Shown: positions 47,860-56,398, counted from the stretch's first letter. The stretch is 56,728 nt of DNA from a virus (IMGVR_UViG_3300017963_000058:1-56728); one strand, 5' to 3'. Translations and numbers: made by a program. Notes: generated by a model not told the origin, from the sequence alone.

Positions 47860-50750
47860 TGCCAGTAGAAAACTATAATGAAAAAGATTTTCCAAAGAGG
47901 TTTATAAAAGAATATTATGGAACGCTGAGTACAGATAAAAAAGAAGAAATTATAGATTTACTAGAACGATCACCAATAGATAAAGAAGAATTATTAAAAG
48001 AAGCAGCTGAAAACTTGTATTGGTTTTGGAATTTTGGTACTGACCCCGAACAAACTCAACGCTTAAAGGATATTAGAGATAAGTTTTTAGGAATAACAAT
48101 TCCTTACGAAAACTCTCCATTAAAAAAAACGATTGATGATTTTTGGGATAAATTATCAGAAGACGAAAAGCCGATTGACCTGCCCGGAGTTGCTCTATTA
48201 GTAGAAAAAATAATGGAATTTGTTGAACTTCCAAAACCCGATGATACATTTATAACTGGAGATTCAAGTGCAGAACCTCTTTGGAGAGGAATGCCAAGAA
48301 CATATATAACTGCTACATATCAAGAAGACCTCACGATATTGGCATTATGTATAGCATTGAAAGCAGGAGTTCTAAAAGAGGGAATGAATTTGCCGTTAAG
48401 GCGTGTGTGGTATGCTTTAATCAAAACATTTCAACAAAGAGGAATGAAAGGATTTGTAAAAAGAGATCCGAAGACTGCTGCTGGTACTCCAGCAGAAGCA
48501 GAAGATACTAAATATACGAGTGGTTTTAAGAAATTAATAGCGTCGTCAGATTTATGGTATAAAACTTTTGGGATACATAATCCTAGTGCTATGGCTTTAG
48601 TTCAAAGACCAAAGTTGTTTAAAGTTCCAATATTAATCGGATTAGAAAAAAGATCATATTACGATGTATTGCAAAGGATGGCTAATTTACTGGGATTATC
48701 TGTTTATTCTGCTGGTGGACAATCTAAATTTGCCGAACAAGAAGATTTAGCAAGAAAAATACACGAACAAATTTATGGAGAAAATCCAGAACTCAAAGGA
48801 AAAGACATAGAAGTTTATATTATTTCTGATTTTGATCCTGCTGGTTTGGATATTGGAAAAAACATAGGAGATCATCAGAGTTTTTATCAAAGTCGTTTTG
48901 GAAGAGATTTAAATATTAGACGAATTGCTCCATATCCAGACCAATATACAACGGAAGAATTAAAACAAGGAGTGTTTGATTTAAAGCCAAAAGAAGTAAG
49001 AAAAACAAGTTGGAAACTTCCCGAAATAAAAAAAGCAAGAGAACCAGTTGTAGATATGCTTCAAGAAGACGACCCTACTGCAACTGACAAAGAAGCAAGA
49101 GTGTACGGATTAGAAGTCGAATCAATGCCCGATAAACCACTTAGAGATATTTTAAAAAATCCACCTACGGATTGGACTGAACAAGGTTATGATAGAGATT
49201 TTGACCCCGATGCTGGGTATAAATCTCTTACAAGAATGAGGTTTATATTACTTGATAATTTAATTGAAAATCACGGAATCGAGGGAGCTTTTGAAACTCT
49301 TTTAAACCAGCGAACTGACCCCGAATCGTCTTGGAACAAATCTTACGATATAGATAGATTAGCAAGAAAGCTCATAGATAAAGGAGAAGCAAAAGAAGTC
49401 GAAGATGCTATATACGATGCTTATTCAATGCTTTCTAGTTTAGACGACAGAGTTAAAAGCCGAATTAATGAATATCTTGAGGAAGATAAAGAAAAAGTAG
49501 CCGAAGATATTACGAATTGGTTTGATGATGTCATAAAAAAATATACTGATCCCGAACACGATGATTATGACGAAGAAACTACGAAAGATTTAAAACAATC
49601 TCTTTTGAATAAATTATATAAAGCCATTTCCAGAAACGAGAATAATTTCTACTTTAAATTTCCCGACCCCTATGAAATAGGCAAGGTTAAAGACGAAGAT
49701 GGTAATTATTACGAAGACAATTTTCTAATTACAATTCCTGATGAGCTGATCGAAAATATCAAGCCGATAATCACTTGGGCAAATTGTATAAGACTTAACG
49801 CTCTAGAAGTTTATAGTTATTTAGGAGATATAGAAGACGATGGAATGGAAATTGAATGGGAAATTCCACCAGTTAGACCGTGTAAAATAAACGATGATGG
49901 AGAAGTAGAATTAATCGAATTAGACGATTATTCTGCCCCAGCAGAAGGCACGGAAGCATTCAGATTAGCAGAAATGAGAAAAGAAAAAATAGAGCAATTA
50001 GAAAAAGAATTAGCCGAATGTAAAGAAGACTTGGAAGAACTTACAATGGCTCAAGAAGCTATTGGTGAATCCGAAGAATGCGATGAGTTGAGAGAAAAAA
50101 TTAAAGACCTAGAAAACGAATTAGCCGATTTAAAACGAGAAAAAGAAGACATTGAACAAGAATTAAACGAAGAAATTGCTAGATTAGAAAGAGAATTAGA
50201 AGAAGCAGAAAAAATAGAAGATACGGCTAAAATTGAAGAATGTCAAAAGAAATTAGCTGAATGTGAAGCAGCATTAAAAAAATCAAAAGCTGGAAGAGCT
50301 CCATTAGTAGCTGAACTACTTAGATTGCGAAAAGAACTCGAAATCAAACCAACAAAAGAACGAATAGTTCTCGGTGGCAAGGAAATTACTCTCGAAGAGG
50401 AAATAGAACGCTTGGAAAAACGCTATCCGACAATGGAATGGAAATCAAGAAAAGAAGCAGGATACCTATACACATTTGAAGACCCATATAAAGACCCATT
50501 TACCTATTTAGAATGGATACCGATTGAAAAACACGATTCTCGGATAATAGACATTCAAATTGATGTAATTAAAAAAGAGGTCGAGAAAGACCCAGCACGA
50601 AAGAAAAACAAAATCATGCCATTGTTAAATCAGATGGCAAAAATTAGCACATTAATAAGTGATAAGAAAACGCCTTTTAGTGAGCTATCAAAAGCTCATT
50701 TGGAAATTAACAATATTTCTAAAGAAATCAAGCAAATTCACGAAAGTTAG
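47859..50750 (+). CDS. Topoisomerase VI subunit A/Spo11-like protein (963 aa)
   Basis: A winged-helix segment with a candidate catalytic tyrosine (LPLRRVWYALIKTF, Y185) precedes a Toprim domain: E263 in LIGLEKRSYYDVL and D324, D326 in ISDFDPAGLDIG. This order, Tyr-bearing domain then Toprim with E and DxD, is that of TopoVI-A, Spo11 and the stand-alone mini-A proteins of phages. No GHKL ATPase (B subunit) is encoded here. The protein is more than twice the usual length: residues 400-700 form a long acidic helical region and about 705-840 a coiled coil. It could cut or nick DNA during replication or packaging. Confidence 0.75.
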   Translation: MPVENYNEKDFPKRFIKEYYGTLSTDKKEEIIDLLERSPIDKEELLKEAAENLYWFWNFGTDPEQTQRLKDIRDKFLGITIPYENSPLKKTIDDFWDKLSEDEKPIDLPGVALLVEKIMEFVELPKPDDTFITGDSSAEPLWRGMPRTYITATYQEDLTILALCIALKAGVLKEGMNLPLRRVWYALIKTFQQRGMKGFVKRDPKTAAGTPAEAEDTKYTSGFKKLIASSDLWYKTFGIHNPSAMALVQRPKLFKVPILIGLEKRSYYDVLQRMANLLGLSVYSAGGQSKFAEQEDLARKIHEQIYGENPELKGKDIEVYIISDFDPAGLDIGKNIGDHQSFYQSRFGRDLNIRRIAPYPDQYTTEELKQGVFDLKPKEVRKTSWKLPEIKKAREPVVDMLQEDDPTATDKEARVYGLEVESMPDKPLRDILKNPPTDWTEQGYDRDFDPDAGYKSLTRMRFILLDNLIENHGIEGAFETLLNQRTDPESSWNKSYDIDRLARKLIDKGEAKEVEDAIYDAYSMLSSLDDRVKSRINEYLEEDKEKVAEDITNWFDDVIKKYTDPEHDDYDEETTKDLKQSLLNKLYKAISRNENNFYFKFPDPYEIGKVKDEDGNYYEDNFLITIPDELIENIKPIITWANCIRLNALEVYSYLGDIEDDGMEIEWEIPPVRPCKINDDGEVELIELDDYSAPAEGTEAFRLAEMRKEKIEQLEKELAECKEDLEELTMAQEAIGESEECDELREKIKDLENELADLKREKEDIEQELNEEIARLERELEEAEKIEDTAKIEECQKKLAECEAALKKSKAGRAPLVAELLRLRKELEIKPTKERIVLGGKEITLEEEIERLEKRYPTMEWKSRKEAGYLYTFEDPYKDPFTYLEWIPIEKHDSRIIDIQIDVIKKEVEKDPARKKNKIMPLLNQMAKISTLISDKKTPFSELSKAHLEINNISKEIKQIHES

Positions 50751-50751
50751 T

Positions 50752-50883
50752 TCAATTGTTTTGAAGTTGAAGCCAAAGAGCAATACTACCCGAAACCACG
50801 CCTAATAAACTAGTTGCGATTCCTATAACTATTAATCCTTTTTTTAATCTTTTATTAACATATCGTTTATCTTGATAAGCCAT
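50752..50883 (-). CDS. Small single-pass membrane protein (43 aa)
   Basis: The ATG at 50883 has the context TATTTTAAACATG, and AATTTTTAAATATT lies about 25 bp upstream. One hydrophobic helix (GLIVIGIATSLLGVVSGSIA) follows a basic start (DKRYVNKRLKKG). Probably a virion or lysis membrane peptide. Confidence 0.6.
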   Translation of the reverse strand: MAYQDKRYVNKRLKKGLIVIGIATSLLGVVSGSIALWLQLQNN

Positions 50884-50956
50884 GTTTAAAATAAGGATGT
50901 TCTAATATTTAAAAATTAAGAAAAAAAAAAGAGTAAAAAAATTAAATTTGGTTTGT

Positions 50957-51208
50957 TTATTTCTTACCGAATTGTGCCCTGATGCAGTCTCCCATTGCTT
51001 TTCTTCGAGCATCAACTTGACCCGGACCTTTAAACTTGCCTCTGATCTCTGAACCACATTTCTTTCCAGCATCACGGATTTTCATTTGCTGGGGAGTCAA
51101 TTTTGAAAATTTAGGACCACGCTTTGGGAAAAACATTAACGATTTTGGGCTAGACTTACCCGGTTTTCGGTGTTGGTAAAAAATCTTAGGAAATTGCCTA
51201 CTTGCCAT
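50957..51208 (-). CDS. Small basic protein (83 aa)
   Basis: A strongly basic protein with many Lys/Arg/Pro and two cysteines (GKKCGSEIRGKFKGPGQVDA, RRKAMGDCIRAQFGKK). Composition and location suggest a DNA-condensing or capsid-associated protein. No family is recognised. Confidence 0.6.
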   Translation of the reverse strand: MASRQFPKIFYQHRKPGKSSPKSLMFFPKRGPKFSKLTPQQMKIRDAGKKCGSEIRGKFKGPGQVDARRKAMGDCIRAQFGKK

Positions 51209-51307
51209 ATTTTATCAACTTTTTATTTTATGTTATTTAAAGTATATGCAAACTGATATTTAAAGGCGTGTAAGACAAGTTTGTAAGACAAAAAAATAAA
51301 GAGATAT

Positions 51308-51556
51308 TTAGTGTGTTTCTTCCGATATTCCATCCCAATCGGTAGTTATGTTTGCTTGGTTTAATTTTTCAGCAAGTTCGGGGTTATCTGATAAATCAAC
51401 TACCATTCCTTTACTTAGCATTACATTAAGAAAGTCAATACAAAATCTTATCGCTTCGGACATATTATCTCCGAAACAATTTCCCGTCAAATCTCTTATA
51501 AATGAAGTTTGCGTGTCTGTCAATCGCAAGTTTACAAAATTATTTTTTCCACCCAT
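51308..51556 (-). CDS. Ribbon-helix-helix-like regulator 3 (82 aa)
   Basis: NFVNLRLTDTQTSFIRDLTG followed by NMSEAIRFCIDFLNVML is the classic RHH/CopG order: strand, helix, turn, helix. Its start overlaps the next upstream gene by 25 bp. It is a candidate binder of the 10-bp phased arrays. Confidence 0.75.
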   Translation of the reverse strand: MGGKNNFVNLRLTDTQTSFIRDLTGNCFGDNMSEAIRFCIDFLNVMLSKGMVVDLSDNPELAEKLNQANITTDWDGISEETH

Positions 51557-51900
51557 TTTTTTATTTCAGCTCTTTTCTTATTTTCTTTATTTCTAAAATC
51601 ATCGCCTAATTCTTCGTAGAAGTTATCTATGATGTCTTCTATGAGTCTTTCGGCATTATCTTCTTTTCTAATGAAGTCTTTGACAAGTTCTTCTTTCGGC
51701 ACGGAATAAAGAATTGCTACATGTTTATCATCGTCTTTTATAGGTTCTGCAAATATCCGTGTTGGCATAACACCATCTTTCACGGCTTCTTTTATGCATT
51801 TAGTTATTGCTGGAATGTCGTTTGGTCGTCTTACTGAACATACTTTGTAAAATCGAATTCCTAAACATTCAGTCGTTTCGTGCCTGTCTATCATTAGCAA
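51532..51900 (-). CDS. Hypothetical protein (122 aa)
   Basis: An alpha/beta pattern: ETTECLGIRFYKVCSVRRPN, KHVAILYSVPKEELVKDFI and a charged C-terminus (RNKENKKRAEIKKWVEK). Overlaps the genes on both sides. No motif is recognised. Confidence 0.55.
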   Translation of the reverse strand: MLMIDRHETTECLGIRFYKVCSVRRPNDIPAITKCIKEAVKDGVMPTRIFAEPIKDDDKHVAILYSVPKEELVKDFIRKEDNAERLIEDIIDNFYEELGDDFRNKENKKRAEIKKWVEKIIL

Positions 51901-52325
51901 CCATCCTCAGCCATTTGTTTATATCGGGCTTTTTCGCTTTCGGAGAGATTCTTGTAAGCGGGAGCAACCTCTTGAAGTGATTTTCCCGAAGATGTTTCTT
52001 TTCTGACATAACAATTATAAGCACTCATTTTTCTTTTTTTCTTCGCTTTTTTAGGCGGAGTATTCATTTTTCCTAATCTTGTTTGCGGTTCTGATTCACT
52101 ATCAGAAGGCATTGCTCCTGCTACGCCAAAATCTACAATATCACAATTATTTAGAACATTATAATAAAATGCTTTTAATTTCCAATTAGCTCCATTGAGT
52201 TTTCTAACTGCTTCGGAAACAGATTGCATATTGCAGTCGTAATCTGGAATAGCATACTCATCGTCTTCTAAATGAGTAGTTTTTCTTCCAGCAAGTTCTA
52301 TTTCCTCAACATCTAGTTTACCCAT
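51894..52325 (-). CDS. HMG-box-like protein (143 aa)
   Basis: The C-terminal 47 residues fit an HMG box: KRKMSAYNCYVRKETSSGKS followed by KNLSESEKARYKQMA (AYN..v near the start, LSe.EK..Y...A near the end). The third helix is cut short. A basic linker (PKKAKKKRK) precedes it. The N-terminal half is acidic. HMG boxes bend or package DNA and occur in eukaryotes and some large viruses, but are rare in archaeal viruses. A role in genome packaging is plausible. Confidence 0.65.
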   Translation of the reverse strand: MGKLDVEEIELAGRKTTHLEDDEYAIPDYDCNMQSVSEAVRKLNGANWKLKAFYYNVLNNCDIVDFGVAGAMPSDSESEPQTRLGKMNTPPKKAKKKRKMSAYNCYVRKETSSGKSLQEVAPAYKNLSESEKARYKQMAEDGC

Positions 52326-52328
52326 AAT

Positions 52329-52613
52329 TTACAATACCTTTTCTGTACCGTCATCACACATGATTTTATCTAAATCTTTACTGAGATAACATTTTTGGAG
52401 AGAATCATCGTTTTTACCGTGTAAGATTGTTGGTGTGGCATCAACTTGGTATTTATCGGCAAGTTCAAGTCCTTTCGGAGTTTCTACTGGGAGTATTTCG
52501 ATCTTTCCCGCAATTATTTTTTCTTGAAGTTTTTCTTGAGCCATTTCGCAATGACCACATCCCTCTTGTGTTATCATGTAATTTTTATCTTCTTCACTCA
52601 CTTGCTTCTTCAC
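52329..52613 (-). CDS. Thioredoxin-fold protein with CGHC site
   Basis: 94 residues with the redox motif C19-G-H-C22 (EGCGHCEMAQ) and a later cis-proline segment (DATPTILHG), the arrangement of thioredoxin/glutaredoxin proteins. It is compact and lacks a signal peptide. It may form or reduce disulphides in virion proteins, several of which have paired cysteines, or serve ribonucleotide metabolism. Confidence 0.8.
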   Translation of the reverse strand: MKKQVSEEDKNYMITQEGCGHCEMAQEKLQEKIIAGKIEILPVETPKGLELADKYQVDATPTILHGKNDDSLQKCYLSKDLDKIMCDDGTEKVL

Positions 52614-52953
52614 CTCTTATTGATTTTTCGGCTTCATATTTCTGGTCTAGAACTTTTAGCGGGTCTTCATTACTACGATATTTTTTCCATAATCCGCCAC
52701 ATAAAGCCAATCTTTCATTCACGGATGGAATTTCTCGACCCTCTATGCCTTCTATGAGAGATATGCTGTCGGGATTATTTGGGTTTACTTTTCCCAAGCA
52801 TTTCTTATTGAATTCTTGATATTCTCCATAAACCTTTTCACCTTTTGGTTTTGGATTAACAGTTTTCTCTGACTCGATTGAAAATTCGCTTTCTGGAGCT
52901 ATCGTTTCAATCTCCTTTAATTTTTCTCGAAGTTTTTCTTTTAATGTAGGCAT
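52594..52953 (-). CDS. Hypothetical protein with conserved cysteines (119 aa)
   Basis: The N-terminal half is charged. The C-terminal half has YQEFNKKCLGKVNPNNP and NERLALCGGLWKKY, where the two cysteines may be linked. It overlaps the thioredoxin-fold gene by 20 bp, so that protein may act on it. Leaderless start. Family unknown; a capsid-associated function is possible. Confidence 0.55.
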   Translation of the reverse strand: MPTLKEKLREKLKEIETIAPESEFSIESEKTVNPKPKGEKVYGEYQEFNKKCLGKVNPNNPDSISLIEGIEGREIPSVNERLALCGGLWKKYRSNEDPLKVLDQKYEAEKSIRGEEASE

Positions 52954-52977
52954 AAATAAATAATCACCAACTAACTA

Positions 52978-53280
52978 TTAAAGGTTTTTTAATGCGTTTT
53001 TAATTGAATTTCTTACTTCTTTTCTTATCTTGTTTTCAAAAGCCGAAACTCCTTTGTCAAGTAATACATGACCCGTTGCGTGTTTTGCCGCATCTACTCC
53101 CTTAAGTATTCCTAACATTAATATAGTATTTAAATCGTGCCGTTGCGACCTATGTTTTACGCCTAACCAAGCAGACGGTTGATCCATGAATCCATGAATT
53201 TTATCTCCGTCATTTCCGAACAATGCTTTAGAAAATAATTTATGTATATCCCTACTTGGCAACTTGAAAACGCCTCCCAT
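52978..53280 (-). CDS. Hypothetical protein with HR..RHD motif (100 aa)
   Basis: Features: KIHGFMDQPSAWLGVKHRSQ then RHDLNTILMLGILKG. The H, D and HR/HD residues could bind a metal. A basic amphipathic helix ends the protein. Overlaps the preceding gene by 12 bp or more. No family is recognised. Confidence 0.55.
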   Translation of the reverse strand: MGGVFKLPSRDIHKLFSKALFGNDGDKIHGFMDQPSAWLGVKHRSQRHDLNTILMLGILKGVDAAKHATGHVLLDKGVSAFENKIRKEVRNSIKNALKNL

Positions 53281-53563
53281 TAATTTTTAATTGTGGTGTA
53301 TTTCTATTTTTCATTGTTTCTATTTCTTGAATTTTTTGTTGTAAGCGATTTTTTTCAATTTGTTTATCAAAAGGGAAAAAAAAATTGAGAAGTGAAAGCA
53401 CTTCGGAAGCCCACCATAAAATAGCTCCGTATTGCCATTGGTCTAAAGGGCTAATATCGTTTAAATTGAGGTTAGCAAGTTTAATAACATCACTCAGGTC
53501 GTCTTTTACGAGAAATTTACCAATTGACTTCATTTCTCGAAAGAATAATGTCCAATTATTCAA
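53252..53563 (-). CDS. Hypothetical protein with hydrophobic segment (about 103 aa)
   Basis: The TTG at 53563 lies five bases after AAGGTG; the GTG at 53569 is inside that site and an ATG lies at 53531. Middle part YGAILWWASEVLSLLNFFF may be membrane-facing; the C-terminus is basic. Start not certain. Family unknown. Confidence 0.5.
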   Translation of the reverse strand: MNNWTLFFREMKSIGKFLVKDDLSDVIKLANLNLNDISPLDQWQYGAILWWASEVLSLLNFFFPFDKQIEKNRLQQKIQEIETMKNRNTPQLKINGRRFQVAK

Positions 53564-53582
53564 TAACACACCTTAGCTCTGT

Positions 53583-53891
53583 CTATTTCTTGAAAATTTT
53601 CTGACCTAATTCGGTTAGTGATCGCACTCCACTTAATTTTTTTCCGATATAGCCACCTAAAACGCCACCACCAATTAAACCAATTAACAAAACCGTGCCG
53701 TGAGATGCCGTAGAAAAATGATAACGCACATTTGCCGTTAGTTTTTTCATGAAGTTTCTCCCTTTAGGCACGGCTTCTGGAACATACGATTTTCCTCCTA
53801 AATGTCCAGTATCGTGCCATTCTGAATCAGGTGGGATTCCCGCTCTAGCTGGTCTAACCCTAATTAGATTACCATATTGTTCAATTGACAT
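53583..53891 (-). CDS. Small membrane protein, one helix (102 aa)
   Basis: A basic N-terminal half (IRVRPARAGIPPDSEWHD, VPKGRNFMKKLTANVRYHF) precedes a single glycine-rich hydrophobic helix (VLLIGLIGGGVLGGYIG) and a short basic tail. Resembles virion membrane proteins in size and composition. Leaderless promoter at GGATATTTAAAAT. Confidence 0.6.
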   Translation of the reverse strand: MSIEQYGNLIRVRPARAGIPPDSEWHDTGHLGGKSYVPEAVPKGRNFMKKLTANVRYHFSTASHGTVLLIGLIGGGVLGGYIGKKLSGVRSLTELGQKIFKK

Positions 53892-53930
53892 GATTTATAC
53901 TAGAGTTTACGGATATTTAAAATTTAAGTT

Positions 53931-54584
53931 TTATATTAATTTAGCGTGTGGATTGCCATATAATTCTAAATGCCTAGCATTAGAGTACAAGACTTCTATG
54001 TTGATTTCGCTATTGATTAACAAGTATTTTGCATAGAGATGGTTTGCTAAATTTTCGTAATCGTTCAATGCTTGAGCAGCTGTTTTGCCTTTCATTAATG
54101 CTATCGGAATGGTATTTACTAAATCGTACCAGTCGTTCAAGAAATTATATTTCGTGCCTAAATTATTAAGCGAAGCAAAATACCTTACAGTTTGACCAAA
54201 ATAAGCTCTCACTCCGTTTTCAATAGCTACTCTTGCTAATTCTTTTCCAGTTAGACAAGCCATCGTGTACATGATCATCCCAGCAAATTTATGAATGTTA
54301 TTAGTCGATATGATGGGAATTAATCTCATCATGAAATCTCCAACACGGTCTTCTTCACCGTGTCCGTAATAAAAAACGGCATTAAATCGTTCTTTCTCAA
54401 ATAGTTCCGAAACTTTACGGTTAAAATAATTAACAGCATTAACACTAACACGATTTGCTGCGAAAGCCCTTAAGAGAGTATATTTTATATTGGTTCTGTT
54501 CATCCAATCTATTAGTTTGCTTACAGCTACATTACTTATGGAAGTAGGTAAATCGTGTAACGGAGCAATAACTAGTACATTCAT
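53931..54584 (-). CDS. Caspase/gingipain-fold cysteine protease (clan CD)
   Basis: 217 residues. A Rossmann-like first strand (MNVLVIAPLHD) leads to the catalytic histidine H75 in FYYGHGEED and the catalytic cysteine C110 in MYTMACLTGKELA, then a following GVRAYFGQT strand. This His-Cys pair with its strand context is the clan CD signature (caspase, C25, CHAT). No other domain is fused. In a virus it might process structural precursors during maturation, or act in host-cell killing. Neither is shown. Confidence 0.7.
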   Translation of the reverse strand: MNVLVIAPLHDLPTSISNVAVSKLIDWMNRTNIKYTLLRAFAANRVSVNAVNYFNRKVSELFEKERFNAVFYYGHGEEDRVGDFMMRLIPIISTNNIHKFAGMIMYTMACLTGKELARVAIENGVRAYFGQTVRYFASLNNLGTKYNFLNDWYDLVNTIPIALMKGKTAAQALNDYENLANHLYAKYLLINSEINIEVLYSNARHLELYGNPHAKLI

Positions 54585-54761
54585 TATATAAAAATATTAG
54601 ATTACAGATTAAAAAAGGTTTTCTAAGGGTCAAAAAACGCCTAAATTTAAACGATTTTTTTTTCTTGTAGAAGTTATTGATTTTTGATGTTATTAATTCA
54701 GTATTAAAGAATAAATGATATTAAATTTAAAAATTTAACACGATCACAACCTTTTTATAGG

Positions 54762-54783
54762 TATTAATACTTAAGTATTAATA
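54762..54783. promoter_or_regulatory. 22-bp perfect palindrome beside TATA box (operator)
   Basis: Arms TATTAATACTT (54762-54772) and AAGTATTAATA (54773-54783) are exact reverse complements. A TATA-like CTTTTTATAGG at 54751-54761 lies directly upstream. The palindrome covers the predicted transcription start of the operon that begins at 54862, a typical repressor position for a dimeric regulator. Confidence 0.7.
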
Positions 54784-54803
54784 GTAATTTTTGCTTTTTA
54801 AAC

Positions 54804-54854
54804 ATGGTTTCTAAATACAGCCAAAACCGTAGTAAAATCGCATTAGAACGATAG
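54804..54854 (+). CDS. Possible 16-codon leader peptide
   Basis: An ATG at 54804 opens the frame MVSKYSQNRSKIALER then TAG, ending 7 bp before the next gene's ATG. It lies right after the operator palindrome. Short, with no ribosome-binding site; it may be a leader peptide or chance. Confidence 0.25.
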   Translation: MVSKYSQNRSKIALER

Positions 54855-54861
54855 AGAATGA

Positions 54862-55215
54862 ATGATGTCAAAGAAAGAAAAATGGTCTAAAAAGAACATG
54901 AGGCAATATGTTGGATCGTTTACTTTATATTATGATGTGATTTTGCATAAATTGATTGACTACCTATTTGAGAACCAAATCATTGAAGCCGACTCGAAAT
55001 ATACTTTTACTCAGTTTTGCATCCTACGGACATTGTTCGACTTTGCCTCTGATGTTGTCAATGATTTTCAATACACTCCTGAGCAATTGGTTGATCTGAT
55101 TGATTCTCACAAAAAGATGACAAGAAAGTTTGAATCCATGTTGAAAAAAATGATAGAAGAAAAAGATGCAATGACAAACGAGGTGTTGTCCGAACTTGAA
55201 GATGACGACTTTTAA
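54862..55215 (+). CDS. Hypothetical helical protein (117 aa)
   Basis: It starts at ATGATG. Helical throughout, with RQYVGSFTLYYDVILHKLID and FTQFCILRTLFDFASDVVND and an acidic end (LSELEDDDF). Its end overlaps the next ATG by 14 bp. It is the first larger gene of a late-looking operon under the palindromic operator. No family is recognised. Confidence 0.65.
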   Translation: MMSKKEKWSKKNMRQYVGSFTLYYDVILHKLIDYLFENQIIEADSKYTFTQFCILRTLFDFASDVVNDFQYTPEQLVDLIDSHKKMTRKFESMLKKMIEEKDAMTNEVLSELEDDDF

Positions 55216-56398
55216 AGACTCGTTAGACCCAGCAGTCAAACGAGCAGCAAAAAAAGATGTAAGCAAAATTTTACGAGAAAGAAAAAAAGAAGAGGTTAAA
55301 AAACCAATGGCTAAAAAAACCAAAGATGATGAAGAAGTAGTCAAGAAAAATAGAACTTCTAGTTCAATAGATTTAAGCGATGTGGTTAAACTCAAAAAGC
55401 AGAAAGCCGTAGCAAACGAATTAGACGAATATATCTACGAACAAGAGCAAAAGAAAAACGCAAGGGAACGAGGTGAAGCCCCACCAGCAACGAAAGAAGC
55501 TCCGAATCCGATAGCAATGGCGTTAGCTAGTGACCCATCAAAAGTAGCTGAAATGGATATGGATGATATAATGAAATTTTCAATGCTTACTGGTGGTAGC
55601 AAGGCGAATATTGACCCATTAATGTACATGATGCTCATGGGTAATAAAGAAAAAGGCGGAGAGCAAACAATCATGCAACAGCTCATGACTAAAATAATCT
55701 TGGATAAATTTGACGATAAAACTCCTAAAAATCAACCAGATAGTAGCCAAGATATGATGTTTAAGTTCATGATAATAATGATGCAAAATATAATGAATGC
55801 CCAAAATCAAAAAACATCTCAACCAACTCAACCCTCCGCTGGTTCTCCTTTAGAACAAAAGCTCGTAGAACTCGTAGCATTACAAAACAGGAACGAAAAG
55901 CAAATTCTCATGGACAAAATTAAAGAATTAGAATATCGAACATCTCAATCTGATCCATTAGGAGATGCCAAAAGAATGTTGGATTATGTAAAAACATTTG
56001 GTTCGATGTTTGGTGGAGCTAGAACGCCTGAAGTAATGACTCACGAACTCGAAATGGAAAAATTGAAATTTGAAAAAGACAAAGAAGCTAGGACAGAAGC
56101 GATAAAAGAACAACGAATGGCACAAGTCGGAGATATGATTAATAAAAGCATAGGAACATTCGCAGAAGTATTGAGCAAACCAGCAGCAGAAGCAGTAAAA
56201 GGAAAACTCGATAATATTGGAAGAGAAAAACCAGCAAGGTATGGAGAAACGCAATACGAAGCTGGATATGGTGAAGAAGTTGATTTAGATCAATTTGACA
56301 TGGAAGAAGACGAAATGCCTTATCCACCAGAACCACACTACGAACCAAGAGATCCGAAAAATAAAAAGGGTCGCATGAGGATATACAGTTCTGATTAA
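55202..56398 (+). CDS. Methionine-rich, coiled-coil scaffold-like protein (398 aa)
   Basis: From the ATG at 55202 (a TTG lies two codons upstream). The N-terminal 90 residues are Lys/Glu-rich. The middle is very rich in methionine (DPLMYMMLMG, MMFKFMIIMMQNIMN). The rest is coiled coil (HELEMEKLKFEKDKEARTEA) with an acidic tail. This resembles capsid scaffolding proteins in composition. The divergent clan CD protease gene 53931-54584 could be its processing enzyme. Both ideas are inference. Confidence 0.55.
   Translation: MTTFKDSLDPAVKRAAKKDVSKILRERKKEEVKKPMAKKTKDDEEVVKKNRTSSSIDLSDVVKLKKQKAVANELDEYIYEQEQKKNARERGEAPPATKEAPNPIAMALASDPSKVAEMDMDDIMKFSMLTGGSKANIDPLMYMMLMGNKEKGGEQTIMQQLMTKIILDKFDDKTPKNQPDSSQDMMFKFMIIMMQNIMNAQNQKTSQPTQPSAGSPLEQKLVELVALQNRNEKQILMDKIKELEYRTSQSDPLGDAKRMLDYVKTFGSMFGGARTPEVMTHELEMEKLKFEKDKEARTEAIKEQRMAQVGDMINKSIGTFAEVLSKPAAEAVKGKLDNIGREKPARYGETQYEAGYGEEVDLDQFDMEEDEMPYPPEPHYEPRDPKNKKGRMRIYSSD

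Noticed and set aside
53583-53891. Spindle-shaped virus major coat protein
   Set aside because: It has one hydrophobic helix instead of the usual two and a long basic N-terminus. The two-helix proteins at 38403 and 38865 are closer in layout but show no recognised coat signature.
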